The translations under genes were made by a program, and so were the position numbers. The notes under the pieces were generated by a model. That model ran no database searches and was not told the origin of the DNA. It saw nothing but the letters and a program-made list of their open reading frames with translations. A stretch of 64,000 bases of DNA from Bordetella parapertussis (lineage in GTDB: Bacteria; Pseudomonadota; Gammaproteobacteria; Burkholderiales; Burkholderiaceae_C), in NCBI GenBank assembly GCA_945878065.1, contig CAMDXA010000002.1, positions 72,049 to 136,048 on the forward strand, in the 5' to 3' direction. Shown here piece after piece: positions 27,328 to 38,938 of this stretch; within the stretch, counting starts at the first letter, position 1; each line of letters begins with the position of its first letter.

Positions 27328-27816
27328 TCAGTGAACCGAGCCTTTGAGTGCCGCTGGCATTGGCAATGGCATGACCGGAATGCCCTCTTCGAGCAATGAA
27401 CGGGTCTCTTCCATAGAAACCTGTCCGCGTATGTTGCGCTCTTCGATTTCGCCGTAGTGCATTTTGCGGGCTTCCTCTGCAAACCCTTGGCCAACATCTT
27501 CCGTATTGGCCACGACATGTTGCACCATTTTTAACCAGGCAATGTGCGCCTCTGGGGCCTCTGGCACAGCTGCAGACTCTTCAACAGGGACCACTGCTTG
27601 GCTCCGGGAAGATGACTCAACAACCGTGGATTGCGGCTCCAAGCGGGAGGTTAATAAATTCAAGCGCGGTGCACTCAACCGCTTGTGTATGGTGTGGTCT
27701 GCACAGATGGGACATTCCACCAAGTTGCGCTCGCGCTGGGACTGGTAGTCGTCCTCAGAGGCAAACCAGCCTTCAAACTGATGTTGTTGCTGGCATTGAA
27801 GATTGAGCACTTTCAT
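27328..27816 (-). CDS. DUF1178 family protein
   Basis: Cytoplasmic protein of unknown function with an N-terminal zinc-ribbon-like section: MKVLNLQCQQQHQFEGWFAS, then NLVECPICADHTIHKRLSAP. The 162 residues end with a region ARKMHYGEIEERNIRGQVSMEE, typical of DUF1178, and a Gln/Pro-poor acidic linker between. It follows nuoN by 27 bp on the same strand, so it is likely the last gene of the nuo transcript. DUF1178 genes commonly trail nuo operons in betaproteobacteria (from memory). Confidence 0.85.
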   Translation of the reverse strand: MKVLNLQCQQQHQFEGWFASEDDYQSQRERNLVECPICADHTIHKRLSAPRLNLLTSRLEPQSTVVESSSRSQAVVPVEESAAVPEAPEAHIAWLKMVQHVVANTEDVGQGFAEEARKMHYGEIEERNIRGQVSMEETRSLLEEGIPVMPLPMPAALKGSVH

Positions 27817-27843
27817 GGGTGCATTATGTCAAAACAAGGTGTT

Positions 27844-29331
27844 TCAGGTGCCTAATGCTTGCACAACAGCAACGGCGCACAAGGACATCAAACCACCAGG
27901 CAACAAACCCAGCACCAACACCAAACCCCCATTGACGGCCAGTACCGCCTTGACATGGGTGTCCGCAGACACAGTACTCACCGTCAAAGGTGGGTCAAAG
28001 TACATCACTTTGATCACCCTCAAATAGTAAAACGCTCCCACCAAGGACATGATCACAGCAAATACAGCCAACACCAACGCGCTGATTTGTTCGGAGGCGA
28101 CCAAGGCCTGCAGCACCGAGAGTTTGGCAAAGAAGCCGACCAACGGCGGTACACCGGCCAATGAGAACAGACAAATGGCCATCACGCCCGCGAACAAGGG
28201 ACTGCGTTGGTTGAGACCAGCCAAGTCAGAGATTTCTTCGCTTTCAAAACCCTCTCGCGCCAACAACAAAATAACACCAAACACACCCAACGTGGTGAGC
28301 ACATAAGTGATCATGTAGAACATGGCAGAACTGTAGGCATTGGCCGCAGACAAAGTGTTGCCTTGGTTAACACCTGACAACATACCGATGAGCACAAACC
28401 CCATTTGGGCAATGGTGGAAAAGGCCAACATACGTTTGAGATTGGTTTGTGCAATGGCAGAGAGGTTACCGACCAACAGCGACAACACCGCCAACACCAT
28501 CATCATTTGCTGCCAATCAATCGCCAGAGGCAACATGCCATCAACCAGCAAACGCATCATCATGGCAAATGCTGCCAATTTAGGGGCAGCAGCGATCATC
28601 AAAGTAACCGCTGTGGGTGAACCATGGTAGATGTCTGGCACCCACATGTGAAAAGGCGCAGCGCCCAATTTAAATGCGACACCACACACCACAAAGACCA
28701 GGCCTAAAACCAATACCTGGTGCCTGATGTGGCCACTGGAGATGGCTTGAAAAACACCTGATAACTCTAGCGAGCCAGTGGCCCCGTAAATCATCGACAG
28801 GCCGTAGAGTAAAAAACCGCTGGCCAATGCCCCGAGGACAAAAAATTTCATGGCAGCTTCAGTTGCATTGCCGTTGTCGCGGCGCAGAGCCACCAGTGCA
28901 TAACTGGACAGGGTCAGCAGTTCTAGGCCTAAGTAGATGACCAAAAAATTGTTGCCCGAGATCATCACAGACATGCCCAGCAATGAGAACAAACTCAGCA
29001 AGAACAGTTCCCCACCCTCAAGCATTTTGCGGTCTGCCGCATAAGGACGGCTGTAAATCAGTGTCACCATGACGGCCAATGTCGCAAAACATTTGAGCCA
29101 ATTGCCCATGGCATCTGACACCACCATCTGACCAAAGCCATAGACCGTTTGACCTGTTGTCGCATACATGGCATGCATCAATGCAACCGCCAATAAAGTA
29201 GCCAAGGTCAATAAATAAGTCAGTGTGCGGTCTTTGCTCTTTACCCACAAATCAACCAAGGTGATGACACAAGCCATCGACAGCAAAAAAATTTCAGGCA
29301 ATGCGGTCATCCAGTTGACAATGTTCATCAT
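27844..29331 (-). CDS. nuoN: NADH-quinone oxidoreductase subunit N
   Basis: One of the three antiporter-like membrane subunits that pump protons in complex I. The 495 residues have about 14 hydrophobic helices, the conserved helix LAGVPPLVGFFAKLSVL near the C-terminus and AFKLGAAPFHMWVPDIYHG in the middle (lysine and glutamate/His path). Two ATGs occur at the start (29331 and 29328). It is the last subunit gene of the operon, 31 bp after nuoM. Confidence 0.97.
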   Translation of the reverse strand: MMNIVNWMTALPEIFLLSMACVITLVDLWVKSKDRTLTYLLTLATLLAVALMHAMYATTGQTVYGFGQMVVSDAMGNWLKCFATLAVMVTLIYSRPYAADRKMLEGGELFLLSLFSLLGMSVMISGNNFLVIYLGLELLTLSSYALVALRRDNGNATEAAMKFFVLGALASGFLLYGLSMIYGATGSLELSGVFQAISSGHIRHQVLVLGLVFVVCGVAFKLGAAPFHMWVPDIYHGSPTAVTLMIAAAPKLAAFAMMMRLLVDGMLPLAIDWQQMMMVLAVLSLLVGNLSAIAQTNLKRMLAFSTIAQMGFVLIGMLSGVNQGNTLSAANAYSSAMFYMITYVLTTLGVFGVILLLAREGFESEEISDLAGLNQRSPLFAGVMAICLFSLAGVPPLVGFFAKLSVLQALVASEQISALVLAVFAVIMSLVGAFYYLRVIKVMYFDPPLTVSTVSADTHVKAVLAVNGGLVLVLGLLPGGLMSLCAVAVVQALGT

Positions 29332-29362
29332 GGTTGACTTCCTAGGCAGTTGATCGTGTGAT

Positions 29363-30841
29363 TCATAGGGGCAATTTGCTCAGTGCCACATGTTCAAGTA
29401 ATTGGGTCACCGATACGTGCATCACATCGGTGAAAGGTTTGGGATACACGCCCATCCACAAAACAGCTGCTGCCAAGAGGCCAAGCATCAAAAATTCACG
29501 CGCGTTAATGTCTTGTAAATCTTGGACTGCTTGGTTGGTCACAGGGCCCAAATAAACACGTTTGACCATCCACAAGGTGTAGGCTGCGCCGAATATGAGT
29601 GCAGAGGCTGACAACAGTCCCAGCCAAAAATTGAATTTAACGACTGCCAAAATGACCATCCATTCACCCACAAACCCTGCTGTGCCGGGTAAGCCGCAAT
29701 TGGCCATGGCAAAAAATACGGCAAACGCTGCAAATTTTGGCATGCGATTGACCACGCCACCATAGCTGGCGATTTCGCGAGAATGGACCCGGTCGTAAAG
29801 CACACCAATGCACAAGAACATGGCTGCTGACACAAACCCATGCGCAAGCATTTGCACAATAGCACCGCTCACGCCGAGTTCGCTGAAGATAAAAAATCCT
29901 AGCGTGACAAAACCCATGTGCGCCACAGACGAGTACGCCACCAGTTTTTTCATGTCTTGCTGAACAATGGCTACCAAGCCCACATAGACCACGGCAATCA
30001 GAGAAAGCGTCAGCATCAGCCATGCCCATTCATGGGCAGCGTCAGGCGCAATGGGAAGCGAAAACCGCAGAAAACCATAGGCACCCAACTTGAGCATGAT
30101 GGCCGCCAAAACCGCTGAACCGCCCGTAGGTGCCTCGACGTGCACGTCAGGTAACCAAGTGTGTACAGGCCACAAGGGCACTTTGACGGCAAAGGCGGCG
30201 AAGAAAGCAAAAAACAAAAATGTTTGCGGGGTGGCTGCCAGTGGAAGTTGCTGCCATGTGGCCAAATCAAAACTGCCCTCAGATGCAATGTATAAATAAA
30301 TCAATGCCACCAGCATCAGCAGTGAACCAAGCAAGGTGTAGAGGAAAAATTTGAATGCGGCGTAAATTTTGTTGGGACCGCCCCACACGCCGATGATCAA
30401 ATACATGGGTATCAAGGTGGCTTCAAAAAACACATAAAACAGCATGCCATCAAGCGCGCAAAACACACCAATCAATAAGCCACTGAGCACCAAAAAAGCG
30501 CCCATGTATTGGTTGACACGTTCGGTGATCACTTCCCAACCGGCAATCACCACCACCACCGTGATGAACGCAGTCAACAAAACAAACCACAGAGAAATAC
30601 CGTCTATGCCCAAGTGATAGTTGACATTGAAACGGCTGATCCAGGGAAGGTTTTCAACAAACTGCATGGAGGCAGATGCATTGTCAAATTGCGCATACAA
30701 GGGCAGCGTCAAGACAAAACTAAGCAGCGCACCGGTTAATGCAAACCAACGCACCAAGCGCAAGTGTTCATCACGCCCAAAGACCAACAGCAAAACACCA
30801 CACACGATCGGTGTCCAAATGGCCAGACTCAACAATTCCAT
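29363..30841 (-). CDS. nuoM: NADH-quinone oxidoreductase subunit M
   Basis: Antiporter-like proton-pumping subunit of complex I. The 492 residues contain the conserved FFEATLIPMYLIIGVWGG (Glu of the proton path), the VPLWPVHTWLPDVHVEAPTGGS segment and KKLVAYSSVAHMGFV, typical of NuoM. It lies 43 bp after nuoL and 31 bp before nuoN in the operon. The first ATG at 30839-30841 is used. Confidence 0.97.
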   Translation of the reverse strand: MELLSLAIWTPIVCGVLLLVFGRDEHLRLVRWFALTGALLSFVLTLPLYAQFDNASASMQFVENLPWISRFNVNYHLGIDGISLWFVLLTAFITVVVVIAGWEVITERVNQYMGAFLVLSGLLIGVFCALDGMLFYVFFEATLIPMYLIIGVWGGPNKIYAAFKFFLYTLLGSLLMLVALIYLYIASEGSFDLATWQQLPLAATPQTFLFFAFFAAFAVKVPLWPVHTWLPDVHVEAPTGGSAVLAAIMLKLGAYGFLRFSLPIAPDAAHEWAWLMLTLSLIAVVYVGLVAIVQQDMKKLVAYSSVAHMGFVTLGFFIFSELGVSGAIVQMLAHGFVSAAMFLCIGVLYDRVHSREIASYGGVVNRMPKFAAFAVFFAMANCGLPGTAGFVGEWMVILAVVKFNFWLGLLSASALIFGAAYTLWMVKRVYLGPVTNQAVQDLQDINAREFLMLGLLAAAVLWMGVYPKPFTDVMHVSVTQLLEHVALSKLPL

Positions 30842-30884
30842 AGCAGCCCTCTGAATCGAATGCGCGTAAAAGACAGGGTGAGAT

Positions 30885-32888
30885 TCATGGTTTAAGCCAG
30901 ACGAACCAAGTGATCAGTCCGAACATTCCCAGAATCATCAGCAAGGCGTAGTGATAAAGAAAACCGGTTTGCAAGCGGCGGGCCAACATAGCCATTCTGC
31001 CAATGATGCGCCAAGACCCATTGACCACAAAACCATCGATCACCCCTTGGTCGCCACCCTTCCACAGACCAGTGGCCAACATGCGAGTGCCGCGGGCAAG
31101 AATTTTTTCGTTGAAATCATCCAAAAAATATTTGTTGACCAACAAACTGTGTAAGGGCTTGACATGTCGTTGAATGAAAGCTGGTACGGCCGGGTGAACC
31201 ATGTACATGTAAAAAGCCAGCAACACGCCTGCCAAGGCCAGCATCAACGGAATGGTGGTCAATGCATGCTCTGCCATGGCCATCGGGGAATGGAACATGT
31301 CTTGCAGTGCCTTCATGGCAGGGTGCAATGCACTGTTGACGTAAATAGCGTCTTTGAAAAAATCGCCAAATAGCATGTAGTCAATAGTGAAATAACCAAT
31401 AAGCACGGAAGGAATAGCCAGCAGCACCAACGGCAATGTCACGACCCAAGGAGATTCGTGCGGTGTGTGTGGGTGGCTGTCACCGTGGTGGGCATGAGGG
31501 TCTTGATCAAACCGGGGCTTGCCGTGGAACACCAAAAAATACATGCGGAAAGAATAAAAAGCCGTGACAAATACGCCAGCCAGTACAGCAACATAGGCCC
31601 AAGGTGCAGCAGGCAAGTGACTGGCCGCCACGGCTTCGATGATGCTGTCTTTGGAATAAAAACCAGAAAAAAGCGGCGTGCCAATCAATGCCAACGAACC
31701 CAATAAAGATGTCAGCCAGGTGATAGGCATGTACTTGCGCAAGCCCCCCATGTATCGAATGTCTTGGTTATGGTGGACACCCATGATGACCGAACCCGCA
31801 GCCAGAAACAGCAATGCCTTGAAAAATGCATGGGTCATCAAATGAAACACTGCAACAGAATATGCCGAGGCACCCAAAGCCACCGTCATATAGCCCAATT
31901 GTGAAAGCGTGGAATAGGCAACCACTCGTTTGATATCGTTTTGCACAATGCCTAAAAAGCCCATGAACAAAGCAGTGATAGCGCCGACTGACAACATCAA
32001 GTTAAGCGCTGTGTCAGACAACTCAAACAAGGGGGACATGCGGGCCACCATGAATATGCCGGCTGTGACCATGGTGGCCGCATGAATCAACGCAGAAATA
32101 GGGGTCGGGCCTTCCATCGAGTCTGGCAACCAGACATGCAAAGGAAATTGCGCTGATTTACCCATAGCACCAATGAACAAACAAATACAAATCACAGTGA
32201 CTAGCATCCAATCGGTGCCAGGCAATGTCAAGGCCGCCAATTGGTCTGCTTTGGCAAATGCCTCGGTATAGTTCAAGGTGCCTGCATAAGCGGCGATCAA
32301 ACCGATGCCCAGTATGAAGCCGAAGTCACCCACACGGTTCACCAAAAAAGCTTTCATGTTGGCAAACACAGCACTGGGTTTGTTGAACCAAAACCCGATG
32401 AGCAAGTAAGAGACCAAGCCAACAGCCTCCCAGCCGAAAAACAATTGCAACATGTTGTTGCTCATCACCAGCATCAACATGGCAAAGGTGAACAATGAAA
32501 TGTAAGCAAAGAAACGGTTGTAGCCCTCGTCTTCTTCCATGTAACCGATGGTGTAGATATGAACCATCAAAGAAACAAAAGTGACCACGCACATCATCAT
32601 GGCGGTGAGCCCATCCACCATGAAACCGATTTCCATTTTCAACTCGCCAATTTGCATCCAGGTGTAAATGGATTCATTAAAACGAGCTCCATCAACCACC
32701 ACATCTTGCAAGGTAAGCGCCGACAAAACAAATGAAACCAAGACCCCCAAGATAGTGAGACTGTGTGCCCAGCGACGCCCTAACCCGCCACCCCCGAACT
32801 GTGTGCCCCAAATACCCGCCAACAGCGACCCGACCAAGGGGGCCAGCACGACGGTGACCAGGGTGGAAGCTTGAATGGATTGGCTCAT
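30885..32888 (-). CDS. nuoL: NADH-quinone oxidoreductase subunit L
   Basis: Largest antiporter-like subunit of complex I, with the long lateral helix that spans the membrane arm. The 667 residues begin MSQSIQASTLVTVVLAPLVG; the conserved FFGWEAVGLVSYLLIGFW, AQFPLHVWLPDSMEGPTPISALIHAATMV and KRVVAYSTLSQLGYM are present, and the last 150 residues hold the lateral helix. The ATG at 32886-32888 is preferred over a longer upstream frame. It is 13 bp after nuoK. Confidence 0.97.
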   Translation of the reverse strand: MSQSIQASTLVTVVLAPLVGSLLAGIWGTQFGGGGLGRRWAHSLTILGVLVSFVLSALTLQDVVVDGARFNESIYTWMQIGELKMEIGFMVDGLTAMMMCVVTFVSLMVHIYTIGYMEEDEGYNRFFAYISLFTFAMLMLVMSNNMLQLFFGWEAVGLVSYLLIGFWFNKPSAVFANMKAFLVNRVGDFGFILGIGLIAAYAGTLNYTEAFAKADQLAALTLPGTDWMLVTVICICLFIGAMGKSAQFPLHVWLPDSMEGPTPISALIHAATMVTAGIFMVARMSPLFELSDTALNLMLSVGAITALFMGFLGIVQNDIKRVVAYSTLSQLGYMTVALGASAYSVAVFHLMTHAFFKALLFLAAGSVIMGVHHNQDIRYMGGLRKYMPITWLTSLLGSLALIGTPLFSGFYSKDSIIEAVAASHLPAAPWAYVAVLAGVFVTAFYSFRMYFLVFHGKPRFDQDPHAHHGDSHPHTPHESPWVVTLPLVLLAIPSVLIGYFTIDYMLFGDFFKDAIYVNSALHPAMKALQDMFHSPMAMAEHALTTIPLMLALAGVLLAFYMYMVHPAVPAFIQRHVKPLHSLLVNKYFLDDFNEKILARGTRMLATGLWKGGDQGVIDGFVVNGSWRIIGRMAMLARRLQTGFLYHYALLMILGMFGLITWFVWLKP

Positions 32889-32901
32889 GGTGAATGCTGA
32901 C

Positions 32902-33210
32902 TCAGCCTTTGAGGCTGTTGAGTTCGTCAACATTGACGCTTGAACGGTTGCGGAACAACAGCACCAAAATCGCCAGCCCGATGGCGGACTCGGCTGCGGC
33001 AACTGTCAGAATAAAAAACACAAACACTTGTCCGTGCATATCTCCCAGGTAATGTGAGAAAGCCACGAAATTGGTATTGACAGCCAAAAGCATGAGTTCG
33101 ATCGCCATCAACAACACGATCAGATTTTTTCGGTTCAGAAAAATACCAATCACTGACAGCGAAAACAAGACTGCACCCAAAGTCAGGTAGTGGCCCAGCG
33201 TGATGTTCAT
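32902..33210 (-). CDS. nuoK: NADH-quinone oxidoreductase subunit K
   Basis: Small membrane subunit of complex I, three helices, 102 residues. The helix with [22 protein letters not shown] carries the conserved Glu of the proton path and [18 protein letters not shown] the second. Its start overlaps the nuoJ stop by 4 bp, and nuoL starts 13 bp further on. Confidence 0.97.
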   Translation of the reverse strand: MNITLGHYLTLGAVLFSLSVIGIFLNRKNLIVLLMAIELMLLAVNTNFVAFSHYLGDMHGQVFVFFILTVAAAESAIGLAILVLLFRNRSSVNVDELNSLKG

Positions 33211-33845
33211 GATTTGGGTTCCTCTACAACGGGCGGTACCAAGGCTTGTTGCACGGGTTCGATTTTGACCATGCGCAAGCGGTCGGCTGCTTTGACTTTC
33301 ACTTGCTCACCCGGGTCTTGCGCTTTGGTGTCTTTTCGTTCACGCATGGTCAATGCAATCGCCGACACGATGGCCACCAAAAGAATGACCGCTGCGATTT
33401 CCAAGGGATACAAATACTCGGTATAGAGCAGTACACCCAGATCGCGAGTGTTGGAGACAGGCGCGCCGCTCACCGCACTATCCACTGCGATTTGGGAGGA
33501 TCGAAAACCGCCCATCAGCACCGAAGCCAATTCAAGTGCCAACACCGCACCAATGAACGCTGCCAGCGGAAAATGCTTCCAAAAATCTTTTTTCAAAGCA
33601 TCTAAGTTGATGTCAATCATCATCACCACAAACAAGAACAACACCATCACCGCACCGACATACACCAGCACCAGCGTGATGGAAAGAAATTCGGCCTTGA
33701 GCAACATCCAGATGCCAGAGGCCTGGAAAAAGGCCAGCACCAGATACAAAGCTGCATGCACCGGGTTGCGCGACGTGATGACACGCAAAGCAGCAAACAA
33801 CAGCACAGCTGAAAATAAATAGAAAAGCGCTGACTTGATTTCCAT
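33207..33845 (-). CDS. nuoJ: NADH-quinone oxidoreductase subunit J
   Basis: Membrane subunit of complex I with about five helices. The 212 residues start [23 protein letters not shown], with [18 protein letters not shown] and [17 protein letters not shown] as diagnostic segments (the pi-bulge helix). The C-terminal 40 residues are charged and variable. It overlaps nuoK by 4 bp and lies 20 bp after nuoI. Confidence 0.96.
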   Translation of the reverse strand: MEIKSALFYLFSAVLLFAALRVITSRNPVHAALYLVLAFFQASGIWMLLKAEFLSITLVLVYVGAVMVLFLFVVMMIDINLDALKKDFWKHFPLAAFIGAVLALELASVLMGGFRSSQIAVDSAVSGAPVSNTRDLGVLLYTEYLYPLEIAAVILLVAIVSAIALTMRERKDTKAQDPGEQVKVKAADRLRMVKIEPVQQALVPPVVEEPKS

Positions 33846-33865
33846 GGGCTTATCTGTTCCTGGGT

Positions 33866-34387
33866 TTAGCGGTATTTGGCGTCAGCCGCCTTGTTGGCTG
33901 CAATTTGCGTTTCATACTTGTCACCTACTGCGAGCAGCATTTCCTTGGTGAAATACAGATCGCCGCGTTTTTCTCCGTGGTATTCAAAAATGTGTGTCTC
34001 AACAATGGAATCAACCGGACAGCTTTCTTCGCAAAAGCCACAAAAAATACACTTGGTCAAATCGATGTCATAGCGCGTGGTTCGGCGCGAACCGTCGTCC
34101 CGCACATCGGATTCAATAGTGATGGCCATGGCCGGACACACTGCCTCACACAGTTTGCACGCTATGCAGCGCTCTTCGCCATTTTCATAACGGCGCAATG
34201 CATGCAAGCCCCGAAAGCGTGGGCTCAACGGTGTTTTTTCTTCTGGAAATTGCACCGTGATTTTTCGGGCGAACATATAGCGTCCGGTGATCGCAAAACC
34301 TTTGAAGAATTCCAGCAGCAAAAAGCTGGAAAAGAAATCAGCCCAGGAAAAAGGCGTTGGCGGTGTGGTGGAAGTATGCGTTGTCAT
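33866..34387 (-). CDS. nuoI: NADH-quinone oxidoreductase subunit I
   Basis: Peripheral-arm subunit carrying two 4Fe-4S clusters (N6a and N6b) that pass electrons towards the quinone site. The 173 residues contain the two ferredoxin motifs [16 protein letters not shown] and [16 protein letters not shown]. The N-terminal helix [16 protein letters not shown] anchors it to the membrane arm. It lies 13 bp after nuoH and 20 bp before nuoJ. Confidence 0.97.
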   Translation of the reverse strand: MTTHTSTTPPTPFSWADFFSSFLLLEFFKGFAITGRYMFARKITVQFPEEKTPLSPRFRGLHALRRYENGEERCIACKLCEAVCPAMAITIESDVRDDGSRRTTRYDIDLTKCIFCGFCEESCPVDSIVETHIFEYHGEKRGDLYFTKEMLLAVGDKYETQIAANKAADAKYR

Positions 34388-34400
34388 AGGGATGTTTGCA

Positions 34401-35483
34401 TCAGTTCCAAATGTTCCAAGGGGTTTGCATCCAAGCCCCGATGATGACCAACCAGACCAAAGTCACGGGAATGAAAATTTTCCAACCCAGACGCATGATT
34501 TGGTCGTAGCGAAAACGCGGGAAAGTAGCCCGCACCCAAAGGAACATGGTGACAACAACAAAAGTTTTGATAGCCAGCCAGATCCAGCCAGGTATCCACG
34601 CCAAATACACCGTATCCACGGGCGGCAACCATCCCCCCAAGAACAAAAGCACGGCGATGGTGGAGACCAAAATCATGTTGGCATATTCACCTAAGAAAAA
34701 CATAGCGAATGACATGCCGGAGTATTCAATCATGTGGCCCGCCACAATTTCAGATTCGCCCTCCACCACATCAAATGGATGTCGATTGGTTTCCGCCAGA
34801 CTGGCAATGAAATACACCACAAAAACGGGGAGCAGAGGCAACCAGTTCCAAGACAAAAAGCCCAACCCCTGATCGGCAAACATGCCCTTGCCCTGCCCGT
34901 TGACGATGTCAATCAGGTTCATACTGCCCGACACCATCAACACCACCACCAGACAAAACCCCATGGCGATTTCATAACTGACCATTTGCGCAGATGCACG
35001 CAATGCGCCCAAAAAAGCGTATTTGGAATTGGACGCCCAACCTGCAATGATGATGCCGTAGACCTCCAGCGATGTGATGGCCATCAGAAATAGCAGGCCT
35101 GCGTTCACATTGGCCAACACCACTTCAGGGCCAAAAGGTATCACCGCCCAAGCAGCCATGACAGGCATGATAGTCATGACAGGACCTAAAAAGAACAAAC
35201 CCGAACTGGCCTTGGTAGGCAAGATGATTTCTTTGGTCAAAATTTTTATCGCATCAGCAATCGGCTGCAATAAACCCGCCGGCCCGGTACGGTTGGGACC
35301 CACGCGAATTTGCGTGAACCCGATCGCCTTGCGTTCCCACAACGTCAGATAAGCAACGCAGCCCAACAAGGGCAAAACCACCGCCACAATTTTGAGCAAC
35401 GTCCACAACACTGGCCACACCAGACTCGCCCACCAAGGTGCCGATAACAATGAGGCGCCAGTGTTGAACAACAGGTCAACCAT
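34401..35483 (-). CDS. nuoH: NADH-quinone oxidoreductase subunit H
   Basis: Membrane subunit of complex I forming the floor of the quinone chamber. The 360 residues have about eight helices; motifs seen are [21 protein letters not shown], the loop [30 protein letters not shown] charged sequence and [14 protein letters not shown]. Its start overlaps the nuoG stop by 8 bp. Confidence 0.97.
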   Translation of the reverse strand: MVDLLFNTGASLLSAPWWASLVWPVLWTLLKIVAVVLPLLGCVAYLTLWERKAIGFTQIRVGPNRTGPAGLLQPIADAIKILTKEIILPTKASSGLFFLGPVMTIMPVMAAWAVIPFGPEVVLANVNAGLLFLMAITSLEVYGIIIAGWASNSKYAFLGALRASAQMVSYEIAMGFCLVVVLMVSGSMNLIDIVNGQGKGMFADQGLGFLSWNWLPLLPVFVVYFIASLAETNRHPFDVVEGESEIVAGHMIEYSGMSFAMFFLGEYANMILVSTIAVLLFLGGWLPPVDTVYLAWIPGWIWLAIKTFVVVTMFLWVRATFPRFRYDQIMRLGWKIFIPVTLVWLVIIGAWMQTPWNIWN

Positions 35484-37575
35484 GGACCACTCCTTCTCGC
35501 GCGTCTGCGGTCATTTGCAAGGCATGAGAGCGACGAACCAAACCGTCTAGTTGGTAAATGGATGCACTGAAAGGTGCTTGCGTGGCAGGGGTGACATCAA
35601 TGCTTGCATGGCATGCATTGGACAAATGCGATGCGATATCGGCAGGCAAAGCTTGTGCACGAACCTGCTCAATGGTGTCGAACTCAAAACCTGCAAGACC
35701 AAGCATGCTGCCAAGCACCCTGAACACTTTCCACGCAGGGCGGGTTTCGCCCAAGGGTTTGACCACACCATGAAAGCTTTGCGCCCGCCCTTCGGTGTTG
35801 ACAAAGGTACCTGCAGTTTCTGTGAAAGGTGAAATCGGCAACAGCACATCACTGATGTCCATGTTGGTTTTGAATGGCGACAAGGTCACGACCATGTCCA
35901 CGCCGTCAAACCGTTGCTCTTTCACCGCGCAATCGTGGGCCGGTTCGGTATGTAACAAGAACATGGCTTTGATTGAGGTGGACTGCAATAGTTGAGCGGC
36001 ATTCATTCCATGGCTCATAGGTCTAGCGGACACAAGTTGTGCGCCGACCGTATTAGCAGCTTCGCCCAAATACCCGACAGTGCTGCCCGTCTGTTGGGCG
36101 ATGAATTGCGCCAGTGCCAAGAGGCTTGATGCCTTGGCGTGGTGAGCCGCCGCATTGCCGAGTAAGACCGCTTTGCGCTCGCCACTAAGCAATGCCGATG
36201 CGATGGCTTGTACGCCCGGCGCATTCGCATTGCCCGCAACAGGAGGCTGTGCATTTTTCAACTGCGCGACCGCTGCAGCTATATCAGCCAAGGCCTGCAC
36301 CCATACCGAGGATTCAGCCAACACTGCCTGCGCCACAGGCATGGCCCAATCAAATGCTTGTTCGTTCACCGCAAATACCTTGGCGCCACGGCGAGCAGCT
36401 TGTCGAATACGTTGCGCCAACAACGGCTGGTCTTTGCGGATATTTGAGCCAATGACCAACACTGCGTCAAGGGTAGACAAGGATGCAATAGACGTTCCCA
36501 ACCAACGGGTCTTGCCCTCATGCATGAAGTCGGCAGCGCGCAAACGGCTGTCAATGTTGTCACTTCCAAGGCCACGAATCAGTTGCGTCGCAAGATACAG
36601 TTCTTCGAGCGTGCTGTGCGGGCTGGCCAGACAAGCCAAAGCGGCATCACCATGGTCGGCACGAATTTGCTGAACGCCATTGGCCACATATTCAAGCGCT
36701 GTGGACCAATCAACGGCGATCCACTCGCCGTTTTGCTTGAGCATGGGCTGCGTCAAGCGCTCTTCACTGTTGAGCGACTCATAACTGAAGCGGTCGCGGT
36801 CAGCGATCCAGCATTCGTTGACGTCTTCGTTTTCCAAGGGCACCACACGCATGACACGGTTGTTTTTCACCTGCACAATCAGGTTAGCACCAGTGGCGTC
36901 ATGCGGACTGATGGATTTGCGACGGCTCAGTTCCCACGTGCGGGCTTGGTAGCGAAACGGCTTACTGGTCAATGCGCCGACCGGGCAAATATCGATCATG
37001 TTGCCGGACAACTCGGAATCAACCGTTTCACCGACAAATGCTTCAATTTCAGAATGCTCACCACGCTGCGACATGCCGAGCTCCATGCTGCCCGCAATCT
37101 CTTGACCGAAGCGAACGCAACGTGTGCAATGGATGCAGCGGCTCATCTCTTCCATGCTGACCAGCGGGCCGATGTCTTTGTGGAACACCACGCGTTTTTC
37201 TTCTTCGTAACGCGAAGCGCTGCCGCCATAACCCACGGCCAAATCTTGTAACTGGCATTCGCCGCCTTGATCGCAAATAGGGCAATCCAATGGGTGGTTG
37301 ATGAGCAAAAATTCCATCACCGATTTTTGGGCTTTGATAGCACGCTCTGACTTTGTGTGCACCACCATGCCCTGGGTCACCGGTGTGGCACAGGCCGGCA
37401 TGGGCTTGGGTGCTTTTTCAATGTCAACCAAACACATGCGGCAATTGGCCGCGATACTGAGTTTGCGGTGGTAACAGAAATGTGGAATGAACGTGCCCGC
37501 TTGCTCTGCCGCTTGAATGACCACGCTGCCTTCAGCAACTTGTACGGTCTTGCCGTCGATTTGCAATTCAATCAT
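35476..37575 (-). CDS. nuoG: NADH-quinone oxidoreductase subunit G
   Basis: Large peripheral subunit of complex I. The 699 residues begin [16 protein letters not shown]; cluster ligands are visible in [18 protein letters not shown] (2Fe-2S), [18 protein letters not shown] and [16 protein letters not shown] (4Fe-4S N5 and N4), followed by the molybdopterin-oxidoreductase-like domain. It is shorter than E. coli NuoG (about 900 residues), as is usual in betaproteobacteria. The ATG at 37573-37575 is preferred over a longer open frame; it overlaps nuoF by 8 bp. Confidence 0.96.
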   Translation of the reverse strand: MIELQIDGKTVQVAEGSVVIQAAEQAGTFIPHFCYHRKLSIAANCRMCLVDIEKAPKPMPACATPVTQGMVVHTKSERAIKAQKSVMEFLLINHPLDCPICDQGGECQLQDLAVGYGGSASRYEEEKRVVFHKDIGPLVSMEEMSRCIHCTRCVRFGQEIAGSMELGMSQRGEHSEIEAFVGETVDSELSGNMIDICPVGALTSKPFRYQARTWELSRRKSISPHDATGANLIVQVKNNRVMRVVPLENEDVNECWIADRDRFSYESLNSEERLTQPMLKQNGEWIAVDWSTALEYVANGVQQIRADHGDAALACLASPHSTLEELYLATQLIRGLGSDNIDSRLRAADFMHEGKTRWLGTSIASLSTLDAVLVIGSNIRKDQPLLAQRIRQAARRGAKVFAVNEQAFDWAMPVAQAVLAESSVWVQALADIAAAVAQLKNAQPPVAGNANAPGVQAIASALLSGERKAVLLGNAAAHHAKASSLLALAQFIAQQTGSTVGYLGEAANTVGAQLVSARPMSHGMNAAQLLQSTSIKAMFLLHTEPAHDCAVKEQRFDGVDMVVTLSPFKTNMDISDVLLPISPFTETAGTFVNTEGRAQSFHGVVKPLGETRPAWKVFRVLGSMLGLAGFEFDTIEQVRAQALPADIASHLSNACHASIDVTPATQAPFSASIYQLDGLVRRSHALQMTADAREGVVHG

Positions 37576-38938
37576 GGTGATGGCTCGCGTGTGCCTGCGA
37601 CGAGACCATGCAGGTCTTGTGCGTGATGTGGTGATCGAACTCTGCGCGGAAATGTTTGAGCATGCCTCGCACCGGCATGGCGGCTGCATCGCCTAATGCA
37701 CAAATGGTGCGTCCCATGATGTTTTCAGCGACGCTGTCCAACAGGTCCATGTCAGACGGTTTGCCGTGACCCGTTTCAATCCGGTCAACCATGCGCGACA
37801 ACCAACCCGTGCCTTCACGGCAAGGCGTGCACTGTCCGCAGGATTCGTGCATGTAAAACGCAGACAGGCGTTGCAGGCTTTTCACCATGCAGCGTGTGTC
37901 GTTCAATACGATGACAGCACCCGAACCGAGCATGGACCCGGCCTTGGCAATCGCGTCGTAGTCCATGGTGATGTCCATCATGATGGATGCAGGCAACACC
38001 GGTGCGGATGAACCGCCAGGAATAACCGCTTTCAACGCCCCGCCCTGCACGCCGCCAGCCAATTCAAGCAACTTGGCGAACGGTGTGCCCATGGGTACTT
38101 CGTAATTGCCGGGCAAAGCCACGTCACCGCTGACAGAAAAAATCTTGGTGCCGCCGTTGTTTGGTTTGCCGCAGGCCAGGTACGCAGCGCCGCCGTTGCG
38201 AATAATCCACGGCACGGCCGCGAATGTTTCAGTGTTGTTGATGGTGGTTGGTTTGCCGTACACGCCAAAACTGGCGGGAAACGGTGGCTTGAAACGCGGT
38301 TGGCCTTTTTTGCCCTCCAGCGATTCAAGTAATGCCGTTTCTTCACCACAAATGTAGGCACCGAAACCGTGGGCGGCATGCAGTTGAAAACTGAATTCAC
38401 TGCCTTGTATGCGCTCACCCAGAAAACCTGCGGCGCGTGCTTCGGCCAACGCAGCTTCAAAGCGTTCGTAGGTTTGGAAAATTTCGCCGTGTATGTAGTT
38501 GTAGCCGATGCTGATGCCCATGGCATAGGCTGCAATGGCCATGCCTTCAATCACGCTATGTGGGTTGTATTCCAAAATATCTCGGTCTTTGCATGTGCCG
38601 GGTTCACCTTCGTCCGAATTACAGACCAAATATTTTTGGCCGTCGAACTGACGCGGCATGAAACTCCACTTCAAACCGGTAGGAAAACCTGCGCCGCCAC
38701 GGCCACGCAATCCAGATTCTTTGACGCAAGCAATGACTTGGTCTTGTGTCCACGGCGCTTCACCGTTCAATCCAAGTATGGTGCGCAAGGCTTGGTAACC
38801 GCCACGCGACACGTAGTCTTGCAAGCCCCAGTTGCGCCCGTTGAGATTCGCATAAATTTGCGGCTGGATATGACGTCCATGAAAGCATGACTCCAGTCCT
38901 TTGGACTGGAACTGGGCCAAAAGTTGCTGAACATTCAT
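37568..38938 (-). CDS. nuoF: NADH-quinone oxidoreductase subunit F
   Basis: FMN-containing subunit where NADH delivers its electrons. The 456 residues carry the NADH/FMN site [41 protein letters not shown], and the 4Fe-4S N3 motif [13 protein letters not shown]. The tail ends in a His-rich stretch ([10 protein letters not shown]). It overlaps nuoE by 4 bp and nuoG by 8 bp. Confidence 0.97.
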   Translation of the reverse strand: MNVQQLLAQFQSKGLESCFHGRHIQPQIYANLNGRNWGLQDYVSRGGYQALRTILGLNGEAPWTQDQVIACVKESGLRGRGGAGFPTGLKWSFMPRQFDGQKYLVCNSDEGEPGTCKDRDILEYNPHSVIEGMAIAAYAMGISIGYNYIHGEIFQTYERFEAALAEARAAGFLGERIQGSEFSFQLHAAHGFGAYICGEETALLESLEGKKGQPRFKPPFPASFGVYGKPTTINNTETFAAVPWIIRNGGAAYLACGKPNNGGTKIFSVSGDVALPGNYEVPMGTPFAKLLELAGGVQGGALKAVIPGGSSAPVLPASIMMDITMDYDAIAKAGSMLGSGAVIVLNDTRCMVKSLQRLSAFYMHESCGQCTPCREGTGWLSRMVDRIETGHGKPSDMDLLDSVAENIMGRTICALGDAAAMPVRGMLKHFRAEFDHHITHKTCMVSSQAHASHHHD